A stretch of 64,000 nt of DNA from Cytophagales bacterium. GTDB taxonomy: Bacteria > Bacteroidota > Bacteroidia > Cytophagales > UBA9547. The number at the start of each line of letters is the position of its first letter. The first letter of the stretch is position 1. Positions 55,165-64,000 of this stretch are shown here, one piece after another. The stretch is from positions 1 to 64,000 of the forward strand of contig JAAFIH010000023.1 in NCBI GenBank assembly GCA_013297755.1, read 5' to 3'. Both the position numbers and the translations under genes were made by a program. Under the pieces are notes generated by a model. The model worked only from the letters and a program-made list of their open reading frames with translations, made no database searches and was not told the origin of the DNA.

Positions 55165-56214
55165 CTAAAAATATTCTTCTGATTTATCTTTGCTTAGGGT
55201 AAGAGCAGCCCAAGAATAAATGCCAAGAATAATATTATATAGCGTTACAGAACCATGATTGATGATAGCATAAGCATATCCCACAGGGTTGGCTATGCCA
55301 AACAATAATAAGGCAGCACTTACCAAATAATGGTAAGCTCCCATGCCACCACCCTGCACAGGCACTGATTTGCCTATATTGCTCACTACAAATATCACAA
55401 ATACTACTCCCAATGCCAATACTTTGGTTTCGGCAAAGGCCAACAACCAAAAATAAGATGTGATGCCATACATTATCCAAATAAATAAAGAATAGGCTAT
55501 GAATAGGGGATAGTTGTTGATTTTAGTAAAACTCATCAGCCCATCCCATACCTCGTTGGTCATATTGTCGAGCTTAGTTTGTGGTTGCGATTCATTTGTA
55601 GATGTGTTTTTGTATAAATAATAAAATAAATAACCAATCCCGAACACAATCAATCCTAAAACAATAGGTTTATCTAAGATATTTTTTTGAACCAAACCCC
55701 ACAATGGAGCAAAAATATTTTCTTTAAAAAATTGAGAAATTGTGGCATATTCTAGGTAAAATGCTATACAAACAGTAATTACCAAAAACAACATATCTGC
55801 CATTCGTTCTACCATAACAGTGCCAAAGGCAGTGGCAACAGGTATATTTTCTTTCTTTTTGAGCGAAAAACAACGACTAAATTCGCCCAATCTAGGTATA
55901 CCTAAATTGACAAAATAGCCAAACATCAATGAATTGAATAAATTAAAAAAACTGGACGAATAGTTCAACGAGGCCAAAATGAGTTGCCAACGCAAAGTTC
56001 GTAATATGCTACCACAAATGAGAGCAAAAAAAACTGGAACTATCCACCAAAGATTAGCAGTTTTGAGTACTTTCCAAATATCATCAAAATTTTGATTTTT
56101 AAACACCATATATATGATGCCAAAACCAATAACTAAGAAAATAATATTTCTTATATATTGGATATTCTTAGTTTTTTCAACAGGGCTTTCCTTTGTAGAT
56201 TTTATTTCTTGCAA
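55165..56214 (-). CDS. Flippase-like (LPG synthase transmembrane region) protein
   Basis: 349 aa, about eight membrane segments. GSILRTLRWQLILASLNYSS, FGYFVNLGIPRLGEFSRCFS and FGTVMVERMADMLFLVI are the conserved blocks of the UPF0104/AglD-MprF membrane region; VSNIGKSVPVQGGGMGAYHY near 285 is another. These proteins move or modify lipids. TTG start 29 bp after ybeY, so it is part of an operon with ybeY and the peptide-binding protein gene. Confidence 0.85.
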   Translation of the reverse strand: MQEIKSTKESPVEKTKNIQYIRNIIFLVIGFGIIYMVFKNQNFDDIWKVLKTANLWWIVPVFFALICGSILRTLRWQLILASLNYSSSFFNLFNSLMFGYFVNLGIPRLGEFSRCFSLKKKENIPVATAFGTVMVERMADMLFLVITVCIAFYLEYATISQFFKENIFAPLWGLVQKNILDKPIVLGLIVFGIGYLFYYLYKNTSTNESQPQTKLDNMTNEVWDGLMSFTKINNYPLFIAYSLFIWIMYGITSYFWLLAFAETKVLALGVVFVIFVVSNIGKSVPVQGGGMGAYHYLVSAALLLFGIANPVGYAYAIINHGSVTLYNIILGIYSWAALTLSKDKSEEYF

Positions 56215-56243
56215 TGGTAATCAGTTTTATATTTTGATAAAAA

Positions 56244-56714
56244 TTAGTTTATTTGGAGCATTTGAATGGCCAAATTTTCTTGTTTTGTCATTTCAAGCGT
56301 TTCTTCCTCTGTTTTATCAGAATATCCACACAAATGCAACAATCCATGCACCATCACTCTTTTGAGCTCTGTGGCAAAATCGACTCCATTTGTAGCAGCA
56401 TTTTCTAACACACGCTCTATACTTATATATATGTCTGATTTTATTTTTTTGTCATCATCAGTATATTCAAAAGTAATAATATCTGTAAGAGTGTCGTGGT
56501 TTAAAAATTCTTGGTTTATTTTTACCAAAAAATCGTCATTACAAAACACATAATTTACATAATCTATTTTGTAATTTTTTGCTTTTGCAACAGTCAGAAG
56601 CCACAAACGATACATTTTTTTTCTTTTAAACTTAAATACTATTCCTTCAGAATGGAACTGTATTTTGCGTAATTCTTTGTCAGAAAAACTATTTTTTATC
56701 AAAGTATACTTCAC
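56244..56714 (-). CDS. ybeY: Endoribonuclease YbeY
   Basis: 156 aa. It matures 16S rRNA ends and takes part in ribosome quality control. The metal motif reads VMVHGLLHLCGYSDKTEEET: the first two His of H-x3-H-x5-H are present, while the third His position is Asp or Ser, a change I recall as usual in this phylum. DTLTDIITFEYTDD and SDIYISIERV are the other family blocks. GTG start overlaps the preceding gene by 26 bp. Confidence 0.92.
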   Translation of the reverse strand: MKYTLIKNSFSDKELRKIQFHSEGIVFKFKRKKMYRLWLLTVAKAKNYKIDYVNYVFCNDDFLVKINQEFLNHDTLTDIITFEYTDDDKKIKSDIYISIERVLENAATNGVDFATELKRVMVHGLLHLCGYSDKTEEETLEMTKQENLAIQMLQIN

Positions 56715-58440
56715 TTAAATCGCGATATTGCATAGGGTTGTTAGGAAAATTTTGAACATAAGGTTGTAGCAATCTATAACCTTCGTCATACCAAAGTACA
56801 ATCACTCCAGCATCGTTCATTAATGTTTGCTCTGCTTTTTGAAAATGTGATACAATTTCTTTTACATCTGTTGTGGCCATAGCTTTATCATAAAAAGAAT
56901 CAAAAATAGGATTTTTGTATCTCGATAGATTTGGAAAAGCTGGTTCTTTTGGTCCATTGGGTACTGTTTTACCATAAAATAAATAAAGAAAATTCTCTGG
57001 ATTTGGAAAATCGGCCATCCAGCCCATTCTGAAAAATGGAGTTTTGCCATTCATGGCGTTGTCTATGTGTTGTGCCAAAGGTACTACATTCAGTTCTATA
57101 TCAATATTGAGGTTATCTTTCAATTCTTTTTGCACTTCGGTTGCCACAGCTACATTTCTTTCAGCATCTGAATTAAGTTCTAATGTAATTTTTGGAAATT
57201 TTTTACCATCAGTAAATCCCGCTTTTGATAAGTAATATTTTGCAGAATCTATATTCAAATCATAACCTTTAATACTGTCAATAGGGTAGCTATCAAAAAC
57301 AGGTGGCGTTATCCCATTGATACCTGCCTTGAAGCCCTCGCCTTGTAGCACATACTCCAAAATTTTTGTTCTATCAATGGCAAAATTAAATGCTTTTCTT
57401 ATGTTAATGTCCTTAAATAAAGTATGTTGATGATTAAACATTAGAAAGTGTGTACTCATTTCGGCTTCTCTTTGTAGTTGATATTTTTTGTATTCACTAT
57501 CAGGGGCATCGTCTGCATGGCTTTCTACTATTTCGATGATTTTATCAGTTGGCAAACGATAAATTAAGTCAAAATTTCCATTTTTAAATTCAAAAAGTTC
57601 TGTTTTTCTGTCTTTCAAAAATTTAATCTCAAGAGCATCTAAAAAAGGAAGATCATTGCCCAAAGAGTCTTTTCCATAATATTTGTTATTTCTTTTTAAC
57701 ACCATAGCAATATCCTCTTCAACAGCTGAAAGATAAAATGCACCAGTACCAACTGGCTTGATTCTCATATCGTTACCATATTTTAGCAATGCTTCTTTAG
57801 GATAAATATAGGCAAAAGATCTGGCCAAATTGTATAAAAAAAGTGATGATTTTTTTTCAAGAGTAAACGAAATGGTATGGTTATCTATAACTTTTATTCC
57901 CTCTATATCAAAATTTGGTTTTGCTCCATTTTTGGTAGCATCAAAATAGGTTCTAGCACCTTTGAGCACACCATCAAAAATCTCGAAACCCAAGTTTTGG
58001 GGTACATTGGTACACAAATAAGTAAAACATTCTTTTACATCTTGGGCAGTCATCAAACGTCCTTTGCCATCAGCAAAACAGTCAGCATCGTGGAAAAATA
58101 CATCTTTTTTTATTTTAAAAGTATAAGTCAATCCACTTTCGTCTATGGTATAGCTTTCGGCCAAGCCATTTTTGAGGGTAAGATATGTTTGGTCAAATTT
58201 TAATAATCCTTCATAAATTTGGTTGGCTATTCTGTAAGAAAAAGCGTCTGTAATTGAGGGTGGAAATAGGGTTTTGATATATTCAGATTCATTCATTTTG
58301 AAAATTCCACCATATTTGCGACCACCTACACCCACATTAGTAACTTCGTTTTCGTTGTTTACTGCTGATTTATTGCCACAACCCTGCAAAAAAATAAAGA
58401 GGGTCAAACAAACAAGATATAAAATTTTTATTTTAAACAT
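56689..58440 (-). CDS. ABC transporter peptide-binding lipoprotein (SBP family 5)
   Basis: 583 aa from the ATG at 58440, which gives a clean lipoprotein signal (LVCLTLFIFLQGCGNKS, Cys near 19); the 21-residue upstream extension is rejected. DPP/OPP-type blocks: FSYRIANQIYEGLLKFDQTY, YTFKIKKDVFFHDADCF, FNFAIDRTKILEYVLQGEGF and PFFRMGWMADFPNPENFLY. No permease or ATPase genes are adjacent. First gene of the operon with ybeY and the flippase-like gene. Confidence 0.9.
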   Translation of the reverse strand: MFKIKILYLVCLTLFIFLQGCGNKSAVNNENEVTNVGVGGRKYGGIFKMNESEYIKTLFPPSITDAFSYRIANQIYEGLLKFDQTYLTLKNGLAESYTIDESGLTYTFKIKKDVFFHDADCFADGKGRLMTAQDVKECFTYLCTNVPQNLGFEIFDGVLKGARTYFDATKNGAKPNFDIEGIKVIDNHTISFTLEKKSSLFLYNLARSFAYIYPKEALLKYGNDMRIKPVGTGAFYLSAVEEDIAMVLKRNNKYYGKDSLGNDLPFLDALEIKFLKDRKTELFEFKNGNFDLIYRLPTDKIIEIVESHADDAPDSEYKKYQLQREAEMSTHFLMFNHQHTLFKDINIRKAFNFAIDRTKILEYVLQGEGFKAGINGITPPVFDSYPIDSIKGYDLNIDSAKYYLSKAGFTDGKKFPKITLELNSDAERNVAVATEVQKELKDNLNIDIELNVVPLAQHIDNAMNGKTPFFRMGWMADFPNPENFLYLFYGKTVPNGPKEPAFPNLSRYKNPIFDSFYDKAMATTDVKEIVSHFQKAEQTLMNDAGVIVLWYDEGYRLLQPYVQNFPNNPMQYRDLSEVYFDKK

Positions 58441-58692
58441 GAAATTAAAATTTTGTAATTTTCTAAATAGTGAATTTAAAACAATAATTACACAAAGTGC
58501 CAAAAAATTGACTTGTAATTTTGCACGAATATAAAATGATTTAGTTATAAGTCAAATAAAAAAAGAATTAATCTTAAAATTATGCTACAAAATTAAGATT
58601 TAAAGTAATAAATATATTAAAAATGTATAAAAAAAATGTCATAAAAATCAAATATAAAAATAAATACATTCTTTTTTAATCAATAATTTTTA

Positions 58693-58700
58693 TACATTTG
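58693..58700 (+). promoter_or_regulatory. Promoter -7 element of the DUF1573 gene
   Basis: TACATTTG, 23 bp before the ATG at 58724. The remaining 250 bp of the divergent gap are AT-rich and empty. Confidence 0.6.
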
Positions 58701-58723
58701 TAATCAAATTTAATGTTAAAAAA

Positions 58724-59491
58724 ATGTTCAAAAAGATAATTTTAATACTATTATTTTTAAATTTGGGAATGGCATTTGCACAGCCAAGTTTTAAATTTGA
58801 TACAGAATCTTTTGATTTTGGTGAATTAAAAGAAGATGACGAGGCAGCACATACTTTTACAATTACCAACACTGGCGATACGCCACTTATTATTTCAGAA
58901 GTTCGTCCCTCGTGTGGATGCACAACTCCAGAATGGTCTCGAGAACCTATATTACCAGGCAAAACTGGTGCCATCAAAGCCACCTACGGCACACATGGTA
59001 GAATAGGTTTTTTCAATAAATCGATTGCTGTAACCACCAATGCTACGCCAGCTACTGCCAATTTATATATCAGAGGTATTGTAAATGCAAAAACTGAAGC
59101 CAATTTTACCGAAAATGAAATTAAATTATCTCCTAAATTAATTATCGAAAAATCAGTTTATAATTTTGGAAAAATAGAAAAAAACACAAAAATACCTGTA
59201 AGAATTACTGTATCTAATCTTGGAAGAAGTGATTTAAAAATTTCATCCATTTCTGCTTCTTGTAGTTGTGTATCTTACACAAGCAAACAAGAATATATCA
59301 AAAGTGGCGAAAATGCTACCATAGAATTGGTGTATGCACCCTCAGGTTTTGGTGCTCAAACAGATTTGGTGTATATCAAAACCAATGATTTGATAAAACC
59401 ATCTCAAAAGTTGATGTTTTTTTCTGAAATTGTAGAATCTTTGCAACCTTCTCTTTTGAAAGTCAATACCAATGAAAGTATTTTTAAGTAA
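58724..59491 (+). CDS. DUF1573 exported protein
   Basis: 255 aa with signal peptide (LILLFLNLGMAFAQ). Two Ig-like DUF1573 domains: FDFGELKEDDEAAHTFTITN with EVRPSCGCTTPEWSREPILP near 60-80, and YNFGKIEKNTKIPVRITVSN with SSISASCSCVSYT near 185. The conserved Cys pairs are kept in both. Such proteins are abundant in Bacteroidota and sit in the periplasm or at the cell surface. First of a likely run with aroQ, the aminotransferase and the TPR gene. Confidence 0.9.
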   Translation: MFKKIILILLFLNLGMAFAQPSFKFDTESFDFGELKEDDEAAHTFTITNTGDTPLIISEVRPSCGCTTPEWSREPILPGKTGAIKATYGTHGRIGFFNKSIAVTTNATPATANLYIRGIVNAKTEANFTENEIKLSPKLIIEKSVYNFGKIEKNTKIPVRITVSNLGRSDLKISSISASCSCVSYTSKQEYIKSGENATIELVYAPSGFGAQTDLVYIKTNDLIKPSQKLMFFSEIVESLQPSLLKVNTNESIFK

Positions 59492-59539
59492 TAATTTAAA
59501 AATATTGATTTTAGTTATTATTACATTGTAGTGTAAGTT

Positions 59540-59968
59540 ATGAAAATATTAATTATAAATGGGCCAAACTTAAACTTACTAGGCAAGAGAGAACCCGAAA
59601 AATACGGAAATCGCACTTTTGAAAATTATTTTGAAGAATTAAAATCAACATTTGAATCTATACAACTGTCTTATTATCAGTCGAATAACGAGGGATCATT
59701 GATAGACAAAATACATGAAGTTGGTTTCGATTACGATGGAATCGTCTTAAATGCTGGTGCATATACACACACATCAATTGCTTTGGCCGATGCCATAGCT
59801 GCTGTACCAACCCCAGTGGTAGAAGTTCACATTTCAAACGTACATGCTCGAGAAGAGTTTAGGCACCACAGCCATTTGTCTAGGGTTTGCAAAGGCGTAA
59901 TTGTAGGTTTTGGTTTAGATAGCTACTCGTTGGCATTACAATATTTTAAAAATAAAATAATCAAATAA
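59540..59968 (+). CDS. aroQ: Type II 3-dehydroquinate dehydratase
   Basis: 142 aa. It dehydrates 3-dehydroquinate in the shikimate pathway. INGPNLNLLGKREPEKYGNR holds the active-site Asn/Tyr lid region (Arg and Tyr of the lid), SNNEGSLIDKIHE, LNAGAYTHTSIALADAI, VEVHISNVHAREEFRHHSHL (catalytic His near 102) and GVIVGFGLDSYSLAL complete the family set. 48 bp after DUF1573 and 15 bp before the aminotransferase. Confidence 0.95.
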   Translation: MKILIINGPNLNLLGKREPEKYGNRTFENYFEELKSTFESIQLSYYQSNNEGSLIDKIHEVGFDYDGIVLNAGAYTHTSIALADAIAAVPTPVVEVHISNVHAREEFRHHSHLSRVCKGVIVGFGLDSYSLALQYFKNKIIK

Positions 59969-59983
59969 TATTACTATTTTACC

Positions 59984-61039
59984 ATGATTACATTCAATGT
60001 AGGGCCATCAAAAATCAATCCCAAAGTACGTCAATATCTAACTGATGCTTATGATAATCATATTTTGAGCATAAGCCATAGAAGCAAAGAATTTGATGAT
60101 TTTTCAGAAAAATGCTTACAATTATTACATCAAAAACTAAATATCCCCTCTGATTATAAAATTTTATATACTGGTTCGGCCACAGAATCATGGGAAATAA
60201 TAGCTCAAGATATTGTTTCGAGCAAAGCTATCCATTTTTTTAATGGAGAATTTGGTAAGAAATGGTTTGAATATGCAAAATTTATAAATTCTGAAACTGT
60301 TGGGCACAAATACAATGAAAAAGAACCTATACAGCTATCAAATTATACTATTGCAAACGATACAGAAATGCTTGGTTTTACCTTAAATGAAACCTCTACT
60401 GGTACCAAAGTCGATAAAAATGTTATCCTTGAAGCCAAAAAAATATGCCCTAATGCTTTGATTTCTATTGACACAACATCTTGTATAGGTGGCGTAGCCA
60501 TCGATTTTGAGTTGTATGACATTATTTATGGTTCTGTGCAGAAATGTTTTGGCCTTCCTGCTGGTTTAGGTTTATTGATAGTTTCGCCAAAAGCCATAGA
60601 AAAAGCCAAACAAAAAAATGTGGTAGGTCGCTACAACAGTCTGCTAACAATGCTTGAGCAAATAAAGAAATTTCAAACAAATTATACACCCAATGTGCTG
60701 AATATCTATTTGTTGTATCGAGTGCTTGACAACAGTATGCCTATCAAAGAAATAGATACTTTAGTAAGAAATAGAGCCTATAATTTATATCATTTTGTAT
60801 CTACACTCCAGGGATTTCATTTGCATGTAAACAATAAAGAAGTTCAATCTGACACTGTTTTGACTGTTGGATCAACCCCTGAAAATATCATTAAAATAAA
60901 AAAAGAAGCCAAATTAGCAGGTATTGAGCTTGGTTCTGGGTATGGTTCACTCAAAGATACTACATTTAGAATAGCAAATTTTCCATCAATTACAGAGGAG
61001 GAAATAGAAACTCTGAAATCATTTTTAAGTAATATTTAA
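59984..61039 (+). CDS. SerC-like class V aminotransferase
   Basis: 351 aa PLP enzyme, fold type I. MITFNVGPSKINPKVRQYL, HRSKEFDDFSEKCLQLLHQK, YTGSATESWEI, IDTTSCIGGVAIDFELYDI and the PLP lysine in YGSVQKCFGLPAGLGLLI resemble phosphoserine aminotransferase, but FNGEFGKKWF and sequence around residue 200 are divergent. It may act as SerC in the serine pathway or on a related substrate; I leave it unnamed. Co-transcribed with aroQ. Confidence 0.82.
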   Translation: MITFNVGPSKINPKVRQYLTDAYDNHILSISHRSKEFDDFSEKCLQLLHQKLNIPSDYKILYTGSATESWEIIAQDIVSSKAIHFFNGEFGKKWFEYAKFINSETVGHKYNEKEPIQLSNYTIANDTEMLGFTLNETSTGTKVDKNVILEAKKICPNALISIDTTSCIGGVAIDFELYDIIYGSVQKCFGLPAGLGLLIVSPKAIEKAKQKNVVGRYNSLLTMLEQIKKFQTNYTPNVLNIYLLYRVLDNSMPIKEIDTLVRNRAYNLYHFVSTLQGFHLHVNNKEVQSDTVLTVGSTPENIIKIKKEAKLAGIELGSGYGSLKDTTFRIANFPSITEEEIETLKSFLSNI

Positions 61040-61076
61040 AAATTTATATTCAATTAAAATTAGTTATTTCTTATAG

Positions 61077-62276
61077 ATGGCACTCAAGGATAGATATGGT
61101 TTAGAAATTTCTACAAGTTCTGAAAAGGCTGCAAATTTTTATATACAAGGTATTGATACAGCCATTGCCGCCAATGCCAATGCCGAACAATTTTTATTGA
61201 AAAGTATAAAAGAAGACGAAGATTTTGCACTTCCTTACGCAGCTTTGGCTATGCTTTCAGATATGTGGGGACATCAAGAATTGAAAAATAAATACCTACA
61301 TCAAGCAAAGAATCTGGTCGTCAATGGTACAATTAGGGAAAAAAATCATGTTTTAATAGTAGATTTAATCTTAAAAAATCAACAAAATGATGCTTTTTTA
61401 AGATTAAAAAGTCATATAAATTCTTACCCGAATGATGTTTACCTTTTATCTCAAATCACTGGAGCTTATGGTATACTTGCTTTTAGCGGTAACCCAAACT
61501 TTGAAAATGAAAGATTATTAATTTTAGAAAATTGTAAAAGATTTTATCACAATGATTGGTGGTTTGATGCCATGTATGCCTATTCTCTCACTGAAGTAAA
61601 CAAACATACTGAAGCTTTAGAACTAGCCGAAAAATCATTATCCTTACATTATCATTGTGGACATACAGCTCACACGTATGCTCATATACTATACGAAACA
61701 AAAAAATGGAATGAAGCTGAATTATTCTTACAAAAATGGTTTGTTGGATACGATGAATCAAGCCCTATTGCTGGTCATTTGAGATGGCATCAAGCATTGA
61801 CAGAACTGGCTTTAAATAAACCCCAAAAAGCATTAGAAATATACTACAACAAAATAAAACCAGCTGTGGCTACCTCTCCCAATTATGGAAAAGGCATAGA
61901 TGCAGCAGCCTTGCTTTGGAGAATTTCTTTAAAAAATAATAGTATAGAGCATCATTTATGGCAAGAAATTACTTCATTTTTTAAATCTAATTTTTCAAAT
62001 GTTGGTGATCCATTTTTAGATGTTCACAAATCATTTGCTTTCAACGCCTCTAAAAATGAAATTGATTTATCAAATTTTGATTTTAATCTAGCAAAATATT
62101 ATCTCAATAATGAATCAACCTCAAGCCATGTAGTATTGAAAATAAATACATTAATAAAAAATACTTTAGATAATAATAAAAATAAAAGTAATTTTTTAGA
62201 TTTAATTAGTCAATTACCCTGCCTTGGTGGAAGCCATGCTCAAAGAGATATTATCATTGAAACCCTTGAATGTTAG
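61077..62276 (+). CDS. TPR protein, TTC38-like
   Basis: 399 aa, cytosolic. The opening KDRYGLEISTSSEKAANFYI and QFLLKSIKEDEDFALPYAAL, then WFDAMYAYSLTEVNKHTEAL, HTAHTYAHILYETKKWNEAE and SPIAGHLRWHQALTELALNK, follow the TTC38/YfbE-type helical repeat family in which a conserved His-rich middle (HYHCGHTAHTYAH) recurs. The role is unknown. Last gene of the run; 233 bp of AT-rich leader separate it from glmS. Confidence 0.8.
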   Translation: MALKDRYGLEISTSSEKAANFYIQGIDTAIAANANAEQFLLKSIKEDEDFALPYAALAMLSDMWGHQELKNKYLHQAKNLVVNGTIREKNHVLIVDLILKNQQNDAFLRLKSHINSYPNDVYLLSQITGAYGILAFSGNPNFENERLLILENCKRFYHNDWWFDAMYAYSLTEVNKHTEALELAEKSLSLHYHCGHTAHTYAHILYETKKWNEAELFLQKWFVGYDESSPIAGHLRWHQALTELALNKPQKALEIYYNKIKPAVATSPNYGKGIDAAALLWRISLKNNSIEHHLWQEITSFFKSNFSNVGDPFLDVHKSFAFNASKNEIDLSNFDFNLAKYYLNNESTSSHVVLKINTLIKNTLDNNKNKSNFLDLISQLPCLGGSHAQRDIIIETLEC

Positions 62277-62434
62277 ATTTTTTTCTTAATTATTTTTTTC
62301 AACATAATTTCTAAAATAATATGTTTATTACATAGTTTTAAAAAAAGATGGATGATTATGATTTTATATCATGGATTATTCCTTACATGTGCATAAAAAA
62401 AGTTGCTTTTTTTTACCAAATTAAATTTAATGTT

Positions 62435-62442
62435 TAGATTTG
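62435..62442 (+). promoter_or_regulatory. Promoter -7 element of glmS
   Basis: TAGATTTG, 68 bp before the glmS ATG; a purine-rich AAGGAAAT precedes the ATG directly. I see no glmS ribozyme-like structure. Confidence 0.45.
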
Positions 62443-62509
62443 AACTGAAATATACCAACGAAAGTTTACAAAAATCAAATTTACAAAAATCATTAATTTT
62501 TAAGGAAAT

Positions 62510-64000
62510 ATGTGTGGAATAGTAGCCTATGTTGGGCATCGTGAGGCTTATCCTATTATTATAAAAGGATTAAAAAGATTAGAATATCGTGGTTATGATA
62601 GTGCTGGAGTAGCACTCATCAATGGCGAGTTGAATATCTACAAAAAGAAAGGCAAAGTAGCTGATTTAGAGCATTTTATCAATGGTAAAAACCTTAAAAG
62701 TACCATTGGTATAGGCCATACTCGCTGGGCAACCCACGGAGAACCAAGCGATAGAAACGCCCATCCTCATTATTCTGAAAACAAAAATCTGGCTATTATT
62801 CATAATGGAATTATCGAAAATTACGCCTCTCTCAAACAAGATTTAGAAAATCGTGGCCATGTGTTTCATAGCGATACTGACTCTGAAGTTTTTATACATT
62901 TTATAGAAGATATACAACAAAATGCCAACTGTTCGCTCGAAGAGGCAGTACGTTTGGCACTTTCTAAAGTAGTAGGGGCGTATGCCATCGTTATTATTGC
63001 CAGAGACAATGCTAACCAATTGATAGCAGCACGCAAAGGTAGCCCTTTGGTCATAGGTGTAGGCAAAGACGAGTTTTTTTTAGCCTCTGATGCAACTCCA
63101 ATTATTGAATATACCAAAGAAGTTGTTTATGTAAATGATTTAGAAATAGCTATAATTAGAGATAATAAGCTCACTATCAAGACAATAGAAAATACCGATA
63201 ACATACCTTACATTCAAAAACTAGAGCTAGAACTAGAAGCCATCGAAAAAGGGGGCTACGACCATTTTATGCTCAAAGAAATTTTTGAGCAACCTAAGTC
63301 TATAAAAGATGCCATGCGTGGACGCATCAATTCTGAAACCAATCATTTGCATTTGGGTGGGTTACAAGAATATATGAATCGCTTGTTATCAGCAAAGCGA
63401 ATTGTGATAATAGCCTGTGGTACTTCTTGGCATGCTGGCTTAGTGGCCGAGTATATTTTTGAGGAGCTTGCTCGAATTAATGTAGAAGTAGAATACGCAT
63501 CAGAGTTTCGTTATCGAAATCCAGTTATCAACGAAGGCGACATCATCATTGCAATATCTCAATCAGGCGAAACTGCCGATACACTAGCTGCCATTTCGTT
63601 GGCAAAATCAAAAGGAGCAACTATCTTTGGAGTCTGCAATGTGGTAGGTTCGTCTATCCCAAGGGCCACTCACGCAGGTGCTTACTTGCATGCAGGTCCA
63701 GAAATAGGGGTGGCCAGCACAAAAGCTTTTACTGCTCAGGTTACTGTACTTACTATGATGGCCATATCTTTGGCTCAAAAAAAAGGGACAATTACAGAAA
63801 GTATTTTTCATCAATTATTGGTAGACTTAGAGCAAATTCCTACTAAAGTAGCCCAAATTTTAGATCAAAATGACAAAATAAAAGCCATTGCAAAAGAATT
63901 TACTTCTGCCAAAAATTTCCTTTATTTGGGTAGGGGAGTAAACTTCCCTGTGGCATTGGAGGGGGCTTTGAAACTAAAAGAAATATCTTACATCCATGCC
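62510..64000 (+). CDS. glmS: Glutamine-fructose-6-phosphate aminotransferase, 5' part
   Basis: 497 codons before the window ends; the family is about 610 aa. It makes glucosamine-6-phosphate for peptidoglycan and LPS. N-terminal glutaminase with Cys2 nucleophile (MCGIVAYVG), GYDSAGVALINGEL, GHTRWATHGEPSDRNAHPH and IIHNGIIENYASLK. Isomerase half begins with ACGTSWHAGLVAEYIFEE, IIAISQSGETADTLAAISLA and ASTKAFTAQVTVLTMMA. The reading frame is open to base 64000. Confidence 0.96.
   Translation, partial: MCGIVAYVGHREAYPIIIKGLKRLEYRGYDSAGVALINGELNIYKKKGKVADLEHFINGKNLKSTIGIGHTRWATHGEPSDRNAHPHYSENKNLAIIHNGIIENYASLKQDLENRGHVFHSDTDSEVFIHFIEDIQQNANCSLEEAVRLALSKVVGAYAIVIIARDNANQLIAARKGSPLVIGVGKDEFFLASDATPIIEYTKEVVYVNDLEIAIIRDNKLTIKTIENTDNIPYIQKLELELEAIEKGGYDHFMLKEIFEQPKSIKDAMRGRINSETNHLHLGGLQEYMNRLLSAKRIVIIACGTSWHAGLVAEYIFEELARINVEVEYASEFRYRNPVINEGDIIIAISQSGETADTLAAISLAKSKGATIFGVCNVVGSSIPRATHAGAYLHAGPEIGVASTKAFTAQVTVLTMMAISLAQKKGTITESIFHQLLVDLEQIPTKVAQILDQNDKIKAIAKEFTSAKNFLYLGRGVNFPVALEGALKLKEISYIHA

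Noticed and set aside
58441-58503. Longer N-terminus of the peptide-binding lipoprotein
   Set aside because: The added 21 residues would bury the lipoprotein signal; the ATG at 58440 gives a clean lipobox.
62277-62509. glmS ribozyme ahead of glmS
   Set aside because: The leader is AT-rich with no visible pseudoknot core; such ribozymes are typical of Firmicutes.
1-64000. tRNA or rRNA genes
   Set aside because: No cloverleaf with a GGTTCRA-type T-loop and no conserved rRNA segments were found by eye; a covariance search would be decisive.

Overview
The window looks like chromosome from a low-GC member of the Bacteroidota. Three things point there: a type IX secretion / gliding pair (PorP/SprF-like barrel next to a TPR-PD40-OmpA lipoprotein-like protein), lineage-typical families (GWxTD protein, DUF5686, DUF1573, LuxC-type acyl-CoA reductase, nspC), and many promoters of the phylum-specific form TAnnTTTG just upstream of genes. 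I cannot place it below phylum. No tRNA, rRNA or CRISPR array was seen.

Layout. (1) 1-5.7 kb is accessory DNA: an IS630-type transposase remnant interrupted or bordered by a complete IS1634-like element (27-bp inverted ends, 6-bp target duplication), then single genes (a GNAT-aminotransferase fusion, a DUF6602 putative nuclease, a small membrane protein). These are separated by three copies of a repeat carrying a terminator hairpin and by attC-like imperfect palindromes. (2) 5.9-39.3 kb is mostly core: ilvD, a decayed Doc toxin between two antitoxin copies, nspC, dnaG, a large SF1 helicase, an IscA-like gene, pepA, yjbQ, an rsmI-like methylase, prmC, an M61 peptidase, DUF5686, a GNAT-like protein, a LUD protein, folE, the porP/OmpA pair, a crotonase, carA, rlmB, a GWxTD protein, a 2OG-Fe(II) oxygenase and an acyl-CoA reductase. 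(3) 39.4-48.9 kb is a defence island: a YcgL-like nucleotidyltransferase, a RelE toxin-antitoxin pair, a four-helix membrane protein, a Septu-like ATPase + HNH pair, a lone OLD nuclease, an MNT antitoxin with a broken HEPN toxin, and a one-chain GmrSD-like DUF262/DUF1524 protein. (4) 48.9-64 kb is core again: ileS, a small regulator/membrane cluster, a flippase-like protein, ybeY, a peptide-binding lipoprotein, DUF1573, aroQ, a serC-like aminotransferase, a TPR protein and the first 497 codons of glmS.

The most striking signal is in the defence island. Three short copies of the 5' end of ileS (about 41818, 44016 and 46043) punctuate it, each directly upstream of one defence cargo, and the intact ileS follows the last cargo in the same orientation. 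All copies share a core of about 28 bp starting at codon 3 of ileS. The pattern suggests that the ileS start is a repeated integration or recombination site at which cassettes of the form [ileS 5' fragment + defence genes] accumulate. No recombinase is visible in the window. One of the same junctions also carries a duplicated stump of the MNT antitoxin gene with its promoter.

Coordinates and starts were checked by hand against the sequence; all family assignments are from motif recognition without database searches.
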